NCBI GenBank assembly: GCA_030038035.1
Contig: JASHPP010000379.1
Coordinates: forward strand, 1-18,680
Reading direction: 5' to 3'
Length of the DNA: 18,680 nt
From: Trebonia sp.
GTDB lineage: Bacteria; Actinomycetota; Actinomycetes; Streptosporangiales; Streptosporangiaceae
In this document: in pieces, positions 14,360 to 18,680 of the stretch
Layout: each line of letters begins with the position of its first letter
Position numbering within the stretch: the stretch's first letter is position 1
Made by a program: the position numbers and the translations under genes
Notes under the pieces: model-generated
The model's input: only the letters and a program-made list of their open reading frames with translations
What the model was told of the DNA's origin: nothing
Databases searched by the model: none

Positions 14360-14395
14360 GTTACGGCGGGTAAGGGTTTGCCTGTGAACCGTAAC
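14360..14395. promoter_or_regulatory. Perfect 7-bp inverted repeat upstream of the stress protein gene
   Basis: GTTACGG (14360-14366) and CCGTAAC (14389-14395) are perfect inverted copies with a 22-base spacer, about 130 bp before the GTG start. The spacing suits a pair of regulator half-sites better than an RNA hairpin. GATAAT at 14347-14352, just upstream, could be a -10 but has no clear -35. Nothing else is seen in the 209-bp gap 14314-14522 apart from the ribosome site at 14508-14513. Confidence 0.35.
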
Positions 14396-14522
14396 GTTTC
14401 GGTCATGTTTCATCAGGGTTCCGCCAGGAGCCGCGCGCTCCGCCGCCGCGGCGATGTTTGATGGTGGTAGCGCGTGAAAGTGCCTATGGACGAGGCACTG
14501 TGAGGTCAGGAGGCGATGCATC

Positions 14523-15059
14523 GTGGTGGCGGTGCGTCGGATCGTCGTCGGCGTGCACGGGTCGCTGGGCAGCCTGCAGGCGCTGCGCTACGCGGCCGGC
14601 CAGGCGCGTGAGCGCGCGGTGCCGCTGGTGCCCGTGATCAGCTGGATACCGCCGGGCGGCGACCTCGCCGAGCGGGGCCACCCCTCCCCCTACCTGCGCC
14701 AGGTGTGGCACGACGCCGCCAGGCAGCGACTGCTCGCCGCGTTCGAGGCCGGACTCGGCGGGATTCCCCGCGACCTGCAGGTCGACCTGTGCGTGGCGCG
14801 CGGCGAACCGGGGCCCGCCCTCGTGGACATCGCGGCTGAGCCTGGCGACCTGCTCGTCATCGGGACCGGGCGGCGGTCGCTGATCGGCCGCGCGCTGCGC
14901 AAGTCGGTGGGCCGGTACTGCCTCGCGCACGCCAAATGCCCCGTGCTCGCCGTCCCGCCGTCGGCGCTGATGGACGAGATGGGACGCGGGCTGCGGCCGT
15001 GGGGACTGCGGCGGCACCGGGCGCTCGTGCCGGACATCCCGGAATTGCCCGGCACGTAA
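14523..15059 (+). CDS. Universal stress protein, single UspA domain
   Basis: The product has 178 residues from a GTG at 14523 with AGGAGG (14508-14513) 9 bases upstream; the nearby ATG at 14516 is out of frame. The N-terminal strand is RIVVGVHGSLGSLQALRYAAGQA, the Usp signature, and the C-terminal part has LLVIGTGRRSLIGRALRKSVGRYCLAHAKCPVLAVP, equivalent to the GxxGx9G(S/T) nucleotide loop followed by CPVLxV. Two points depart from consensus: the ATP-contacting Asp of VxVDxS is His (GVHGS), and the G-rich loop is altered (GTGRR...RKS), so nucleotide binding may be changed. A C-terminal extension of about 30 residues is rich in Arg/Leu. Neighbouring kdp genes suggest stress or osmotic control. 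Function inferred from family only. Confidence 0.9.
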   Translation: MVAVRRIVVGVHGSLGSLQALRYAAGQARERAVPLVPVISWIPPGGDLAERGHPSPYLRQVWHDAARQRLLAAFEAGLGGIPRDLQVDLCVARGEPGPALVDIAAEPGDLLVIGTGRRSLIGRALRKSVGRYCLAHAKCPVLAVPPSALMDEMGRGLRPWGLRRHRALVPDIPELPGT

Positions 15060-15066
15060 CTGGTTG

Positions 15067-15147
15067 CGGCTAACGCCCGGCGTCAGGCGCATGGGGTCCG
15101 TTAGGAATCGGCTAAGACCCGCATGGGTGCCGTCAGGACGCTAATTT
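15067..15147 (+). promoter_or_regulatory. Repeat-rich kdp promoter region with a possible -10
   Basis: Repeated short motifs fill this stretch: CGGCTAA at 15067-15073 and 15109-15115, CGCTAA at 15139-15144, CGCATGGG at 15088-15095 and 15120-15127, and GTCAGG twice. TTAG-N7-CTAA is an inverted pair at 15101-15115. TAATTT (15142-15147) fits TANNNT but has no -35, which would suit an activated promoter such as those driven by the response regulator KdpE. The rest of the 234-bp gap 15060-15293 is the structured leader. Confidence 0.35.
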
Positions 15148-15185
15148 CCACTGCCCATTCGGGCGTTTGATTGTGCTACTCCCGG

Positions 15186-15263
15186 GACCGCCGGCCCTCA
15201 CCCGGACGGCGGTCACCGGGGCACCGTGCGGTCTCGACCGGGCCGGAGTCGTTCCGGTCCCCG
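15186..15263 (+). promoter_or_regulatory. Foldable GC-rich leader of the kdp operon
   Basis: GACCGCCG (15186-15193) pairs perfectly with CGGCGGTC (15207-15214). Next, CGGGG (15217-15221) can pair with CCCCG (15259-15263) around two smaller perfect hairpins: CGGT/ACCG (15229-15240, CTCG loop) and CCGGA/TCCGG (15243-15257). This makes a three-way junction ending 30 bases before the first ATG. It does not match the c-di-AMP (ydaO) riboswitch pattern as I remember it. High GC makes chance pairing easy, so a regulatory RNA role is only a possibility. Confidence 0.3.
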
Positions 15264-15293
15264 TGCCGCGCAAACCACGCCTCGGGAGTGGCC

Positions 15294-15383
15294 ATGGATG
15301 ACGTCTTTTACATCGGCCTGACGATTGTCGTCTTCGCCGTCCTCATCCTGATCGTGAAGGGGATTGAGCGCTTTGAGCGTTGA
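15294..15383 (+). CDS. 29-residue membrane peptide upstream of kdpF
   Basis: An ATG at 15294, preceded by GGGAG 6 bases upstream, opens a 29-codon frame. The peptide is MDDVFYIG followed by one hydrophobic helix (about residues 8-22, rich in Ile/Val/Leu) and a charged tail KGIERFER. It overlaps kdpF by 11 bases in another frame, so the two are likely coupled in translation. Tiny frames of this shape precede kdpF in a number of bacterial kdp operons (recalled from genome annotations; no function is assigned to them). The single helix and position suggest a small partner or regulator of the Kdp pump, by inference. Its AT-richer codons (TTT, ATT, GTT) stand out in this GC-rich DNA. Confidence 0.7.
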   Translation: MDDVFYIGLTIVVFAVLILIVKGIERFER

Positions 15384-15462
15384 GAACTGGATCGGCCTGA
15401 TCGGTGGCGTCCTGCTGACGATTTACCTGTTCGCGGCACTCCTCCTGCCCGAGAGGTTCTGA
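15373..15462 (+). CDS. kdpF: Potassium-transporting ATPase subunit KdpF
   Basis: The 29-residue peptide starts at a TTG at 15373, with AAGGGGA 9 bases upstream; no ATG or GTG in frame is better placed. It is one hydrophobic helix (WIGLIGGVLLTIYLFAALLL) followed by the KdpF hallmark end PERF. KdpF stabilises the KdpABC complex in the membrane, where it sits beside KdpA. Its stop is one base before the kdpA start, with the GAGAGG site inside the PERF codons. Length equals that of E. coli KdpF (29 residues). The rare TTG start and the 11-base overlap with the preceding peptide may tie its expression level to that peptide. Confidence 0.9.
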   Translation: MSVENWIGLIGGVLLTIYLFAALLLPERF

Positions 15463-15463
15463 G

Positions 15464-17131
15464 ATGAACAGCACGGCGGCCGGCTGGCTGCAGGTCGCGC
15501 TGCTCGTCGCCGCCCTCGCGGCGTGCTACGTGCCGCTCGGCAACTACATCGCCCGCGTCTTCACAAGCGACAAGGACTGGCGGGCGGAGAAGGCCCTGTA
15601 CAAGCTGTTCGGGGTCGACCAGAAGGCGGACATGCGGTGGACCGTCTACGTGCGCTCAATGCTCGCGTTCTCGCTGGTCAGCGTCCTGTTCCTGTACGGC
15701 CTCGAGCGGCTGCAGCACTACCTGTTCACGTTCATCGGGCCGAACATGTCCAACGTGCCCCCGGACCTGGCGTGGAACACCGCGGTCTCGTTCGTGACCA
15801 ACACGAACTGGCAGAACTACTCCGGCGAGACCACCATGACCTACCTGGTCCAGATGGGCGGCCTCGCGGTGCAGAACTTCATGTCCGCCGCGGTCGGCAT
15901 CGTGGTGGCGATCGCGATGATCCGCGGGTTCACCAGGGCCAGGACCGACCGGCTCGGCAACTTCTGGGTGGACCTCACCCGGTGCGTGCTGCGGCTGCTG
16001 CTGCCGCTGTCGATCGTCGGCGGGCTGATCCTGGCCGCGGGCGGCGTGATCGACAACTTCGCCGCCTACCACACGGTGACCACGCTGTCGGGCGCGCACC
16101 AGACGATCGTCGGCGGGCCGTTCGCCTCCCAGGAAGTCATCAAGGACATGGGGAACAACGGCGGCGGGCCGCTGAACGCGAACTCCGCGCACCCCTTCGA
16201 GAACCCGAACCCGTTCACCAACTGGTTCGAGATCTTCATCCTGCTGCTGATCCCGTTCGCCACGCCGCGCGCGTTCGGCAAGATGGTCGGCGACAACAGG
16301 CAGGGCTACGTGCTCGTCGCCGTGATGGCGGCCATCTGGCTCGCGGCGGTCGGCGGCATCAGCTTCTTCGAGGCGCAGCACGCAGGGACGGCGCCCCAGC
16401 TGGCGGGCGGCGCCTATGAGGGGGTGGAGGTCCGGTTCGGCACGCCCGGCTGCTCGCTGTTCGCGGCGTCGACCACGGTCACCTCGACCGGTGCGGTCAA
16501 CTGCTTCCACGATTCGCTGACACCGTTCGGCGGCGGGATCGCGCTGTTCGACATCGCGCTCGGCGAGATCGCGCCGGGCGGCGTCGGGGCCGGCATGTAC
16601 GGCATCCTGGTGCTGGCCATGGTCACCGTGTTCGTCGCGGGGCTGATGGTCGGGCGGACGCCCGAGTACATCGGGAAGAAGATCCGGCCCGCCGAGATGA
16701 AGTACGCGGCGCTGTACTTCCTGACGCTGCCCGTGGTCATCCTCACCGCGGCCGGGCTATCGCTCGCCACGAGGTTCGGGACCAACTCGATCCTGAACCC
16801 AGGACCGCACGGGCTGACCGAGATCGTCTACGCGTTCGCCTCGATGGCGAACAACAACGGGTCGGCGTTCGCCGGGCTCGCGACCAATACCGGCTGGTAC
16901 AACACGGTCGGCGGCGTCGTGATGCTGCTCGGCCGGTTCGCGCCGGAGATATTCGCGCTCGGCCTGGCCGGGTCGCTGGCCAGGCAGAGTCCGGTGCCCG
17001 CGAGCGCGGGCACGCTGGATACCCGGACGCCGCTGTTCGCCGGCATGCTCATCGCCGTCATCCTCATCCTCGTCGGCCTGACCTACTTTCCCGCGCTCGC
17101 GCTGGGTCCGTTCGCTGAAGGACTGCACTGA
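15464..17131 (+). CDS. kdpA: Potassium-transporting ATPase, K+-binding subunit KdpA
   Basis: The product has 555 residues, the usual length, with ATG at 15464 and GAGAGG 7 bases upstream. KdpA forms the K+ channel-like part of the KdpFABC pump and takes K+ from outside with high affinity. About ten membrane helices are visible. The four pore-loop regions are recognisable: [13 protein letters not shown] (from about residue 110), [22 protein letters not shown] (from 230), [17 protein letters not shown] (about 341-358) and [13 protein letters not shown] (about 460-472). These match the KdpA selectivity-filter repeats. Its stop overlaps the kdpB start by one base (TGATG). A long periplasmic loop near residues 310-340 includes Cys residues ([13 protein letters not shown]). 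No anomaly was seen. Confidence 0.98.
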   Translation: MNSTAAGWLQVALLVAALAACYVPLGNYIARVFTSDKDWRAEKALYKLFGVDQKADMRWTVYVRSMLAFSLVSVLFLYGLERLQHYLFTFIGPNMSNVPPDLAWNTAVSFVTNTNWQNYSGETTMTYLVQMGGLAVQNFMSAAVGIVVAIAMIRGFTRARTDRLGNFWVDLTRCVLRLLLPLSIVGGLILAAGGVIDNFAAYHTVTTLSGAHQTIVGGPFASQEVIKDMGNNGGGPLNANSAHPFENPNPFTNWFEIFILLLIPFATPRAFGKMVGDNRQGYVLVAVMAAIWLAAVGGISFFEAQHAGTAPQLAGGAYEGVEVRFGTPGCSLFAASTTVTSTGAVNCFHDSLTPFGGGIALFDIALGEIAPGGVGAGMYGILVLAMVTVFVAGLMVGRTPEYIGKKIRPAEMKYAALYFLTLPVVILTAAGLSLATRFGTNSILNPGPHGLTEIVYAFASMANNNGSAFAGLATNTGWYNTVGGVVMLLGRFAPEIFALGLAGSLARQSPVPASAGTLDTRTPLFAGMLIAVILILVGLTYFPALALGPFAEGLH

Positions 17132-18680
17132 TGTCTGTCACAACCACAGGTCCCGCCGCGCCGGCCGGCGCCGGCCGGTCGCCAGGCGGCGTCCCGCAGC
17201 ATCGGATCGGCGGCGGGCTGCTCGACCCGCACATGCTCTGGAAGTCGCTGCCCGACGCGGTCAGGAAGCTGGACCCCCGGGTCCAGATCAGGAACCCGGT
17301 CATGTTCGTCGTCGAGGTCGGCGCGGTGCTGTGCCTGTACACGGCGATCTTCAGGGACAGCGAGCCGGCCTTCAACTGGACGATCGTCGTCTGGCTGTTC
17401 CTCACCGTCGTGTTCGCCAACCTGGCCGAGGCCGTGGCCGAGGGGCGCGGCAAGGCGCAGGCGGCCACGCTGCGGCGGGCCAAGCGCGACACGCTGGCGC
17501 GCCGCGTCCTCAACTGGACCCCGGGCGCTTCGGCTGACTCGCTGCGCGAGGAGTCGGTGCCAGGCACGCAACTCCAGCTCGGCGACATCGTGGTGGCCAC
17601 GGCCGGCGACGTGATCCCCGGCGACGGCGACGTCATCGAGGGCGTCGCGTCGGTGGACGAGTCGGCGATCACCGGCGAGTCCGCTCCGGTCATCCGCGAG
17701 TCCGGCGGTGACCGGTCCGCGGTGACCGGCGGCACCACGGTGCTGTCCGACCGGATCGTCGTCAAGATCACGTCCAAGCCGGGCGAGACGTTCATCGACC
17801 GGATGATCGCCCTCGTCGAGGGCGCCAGGCGGCAGAAGACGCCGAACGAGATCGCGCTGAACATCCTGCTGGCGTCGCTGACGATCATCTTCATGCTGGC
17901 GGTCATCACGCTGCAGCCGATGGCGTTCTACTCCGGCGCGCCGCAGACCCTGGTCACCCTGGTCGCGCTGCTCGTCGCGCTGATCCCGACCACGATCGGC
18001 GCGCTGCTGTCCGCGATCGGCATCGCCGGCATGGACCGGCTGGTCCAGCGCAACGTGCTCGCCATGTCCGGCCGCGCCGTCGAGGCGGCCGGCGACGTGA
18101 ACACCCTGCTCCTCGACAAGACCGGCACGATCACGATCGGCAACAGGCAGGCGACCCAGTTCCTGCCGGTGGGCGGGGCGACCGCGGCGGAAGTCGCCGA
18201 CGCGGCGCAGCTGTCCTCGATGGCGGACTACACGCCGGAGGGCCGCTCGATCGTCGTGCTCGCCAAGAACGAGTACGGCCTGCGCGAGCGCACAGAAGGC
18301 GAGCTGCAGGGCGCGGAGTTCATCGAGTTCAGCGCCCAGACCCGGATGAGCGGCATCGACCTCGCCGACGGCCGGCCCGGCCGGGGGCGGCCCGGCCGGG
18401 GGCGGCAGGTCAGAAAGGGCGCCTCGAGCGCGGTCAGGGAGTGGATCCGCGGCAACGGCGGCACGCCGCCCGACGACCTCGGGCCGCTCGTCGACGGCAT
18501 CTCCGCGGCCGGCGGCACGCCGCTCGTGGTGGCGGAGGTCAGCCCCGCCCACGGCGCGCGGGCGCTCGGCGTGATCCACCTCAAGGACATCGTCAAGGAG
18601 GGCATCGCCGAGCGGTTCGCCGAGATGCGCAAGATGGGGATCAGGACCGTCATGATCACCGGCGACAACCCGCTGACCGC
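17131..18680 (+). CDS. kdpB: Potassium-transporting ATPase, ATP-binding subunit KdpB, 3' end outside window
   Basis: About 516 codons of a P-type ATPase normally near 690 residues. After a Gly/Pro-rich head, transmembrane helices appear at [18 protein letters not shown] and [19 protein letters not shown]. The actuator domain has the TGES loop (residues 181-184). The helix [23 protein letters not shown] leads to the phosphorylation site DKTGT with Asp329. The nucleotide-binding domain has FSAQTRMSG and KGA, and TGDNPLT is visible at the right edge. Between DG and RQVRKGA, where relatives read DGRxxRKG, there are two extra copies of RPGRG, an insertion of 10 residues beside the ATP-binding KGA motif. 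KdpB drives K+ uptake by ATP hydrolysis. It overlaps kdpA by one base; kdpC would be expected downstream. Confidence 0.97.
   Translation, partial: MSVTTTGPAAPAGAGRSPGGVPQHRIGGGLLDPHMLWKSLPDAVRKLDPRVQIRNPVMFVVEVGAVLCLYTAIFRDSEPAFNWTIVVWLFLTVVFANLAEAVAEGRGKAQAATLRRAKRDTLARRVLNWTPGASADSLREESVPGTQLQLGDIVVATAGDVIPGDGDVIEGVASVDESAITGESAPVIRESGGDRSAVTGGTTVLSDRIVVKITSKPGETFIDRMIALVEGARRQKTPNEIALNILLASLTIIFMLAVITLQPMAFYSGAPQTLVTLVALLVALIPTTIGALLSAIGIAGMDRLVQRNVLAMSGRAVEAAGDVNTLLLDKTGTITIGNRQATQFLPVGGATAAEVADAAQLSSMADYTPEGRSIVVLAKNEYGLRERTEGELQGAEFIEFSAQTRMSGIDLADGRPGRGRPGRGRQVRKGASSAVREWIRGNGGTPPDDLGPLVDGISAAGGTPLVVAEVSPAHGARALGVIHLKDIVKEGIAERFAEMRKMGIRTVMITGDNPLT
18373..18402 (+). repeat. Two perfect 15-bp tandem repeats within kdpB
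   Basis: CGGCCCGGCCGGGGG is present twice without change, followed by a partial third copy (CGGC). Each copy encodes RPGRG in frame. The repeat is itself partly palindromic (GGCCCGGCC), a form prone to slippage during replication. It falls in the nucleotide-binding domain of KdpB, where relatives have no such residues. Confidence 0.9.

Noticed and set aside
12751..14406. Minus-strand frame of 551 codons opposite the lipoprotein gene
   Set aside because: Longest antisense frame, but its product is low-complexity; the plus frame has a lipobox and propeller repeats.
15154..15293. c-di-AMP (ydaO) riboswitch upstream of kdp
   Set aside because: The conserved core motifs I remember for this class are not present; only generic GC-rich pairing is seen.
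17083..18579. Minus-strand frame of 498 codons opposite kdpB
   Set aside because: Antisense shadow of an unmistakable P-type ATPase.
1..18680. tRNA or rRNA genes, CRISPR arrays, insertion sequences, phage attachment sites
   Set aside because: No cloverleaf-like sequence, regularly spaced repeats, transposase motifs or flanking duplications were found by eye.

Overview
The window is very GC-rich DNA with tightly packed genes, ATGA/TGATG stop-start overlaps, GGAGG-type ribosome sites and TANNNT -10 boxes. It encodes an F420-type PPOX-fold protein and a Kdp operon with KdpF. Together these point to a chromosomal segment of a high-GC actinobacterium (Streptomycetes/Streptosporangiales-like; the species cannot be named from the sequence). 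No rRNA, tRNA, CRISPR array, transposase or phage gene was seen.

Region 1 (1-8047) looks catabolic. A DUF3887-type alpha/beta hydrolase (minus strand, cut by the left edge) faces away from a two-gene operon: a luciferase-like flavin oxidoreductase and an alpha/beta hydrolase (829-2912). A LysR regulator follows (3021-3956), then a translationally coupled four-gene operon (4025-8047): a two-domain extradiol-dioxygenase-like VOC protein, an aldehyde dehydrogenase, a fumarylacetoacetate-hydrolase-fold protein and a second alpha/beta hydrolase. The gene set resembles a meta-cleavage route (oxygenation, ring opening, C-C hydrolysis, processing of a keto acid, aldehyde oxidation). The substrate cannot be read from the sequence. 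A long hairpin at 8078-8119 closes the operon.

Region 2 (8135-9752) holds small redox or enzyme-fold genes: a cupin (minus), a carboxymuconolactone-decarboxylase/AhpD-fold protein and a PPOX-fold, probably F420-dependent, oxidoreductase. Three starts in the window (VOC protein, cupin, PPOX) share a TANNNT box exactly 7 nt before ATG, the signature of leaderless transcription.

Region 3 (9778-14313) is envelope-related: a four-helix membrane protein and a divergent polytopic membrane protein (possible GT-C glycosyltransferase), an SGNH/GDSL hydrolase, and a PQQ-like beta-propeller lipoprotein. Directly upstream of the lipoprotein gene lies an 86-bp relic that fuses the head and the tail of a second copy of that gene.

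Region 4 (14523-18680) contains a universal stress protein and the start of a potassium-uptake kdp operon: a 29-residue membrane peptide of unknown function, kdpF (TTG start), kdpA and the first 516 codons of kdpB. The operon is preceded by a repeat-rich promoter region and a GC-rich, foldable leader. KdpB carries a duplicated RPGRG insertion in its nucleotide-binding domain. No complete, clearly new system is visible. The best leads are the catabolic cluster, the palindromic G-rich element translated as the aldehyde dehydrogenase tail, the lipoprotein-gene relic, the KdpB insertion and the tiny ORF before kdpF.
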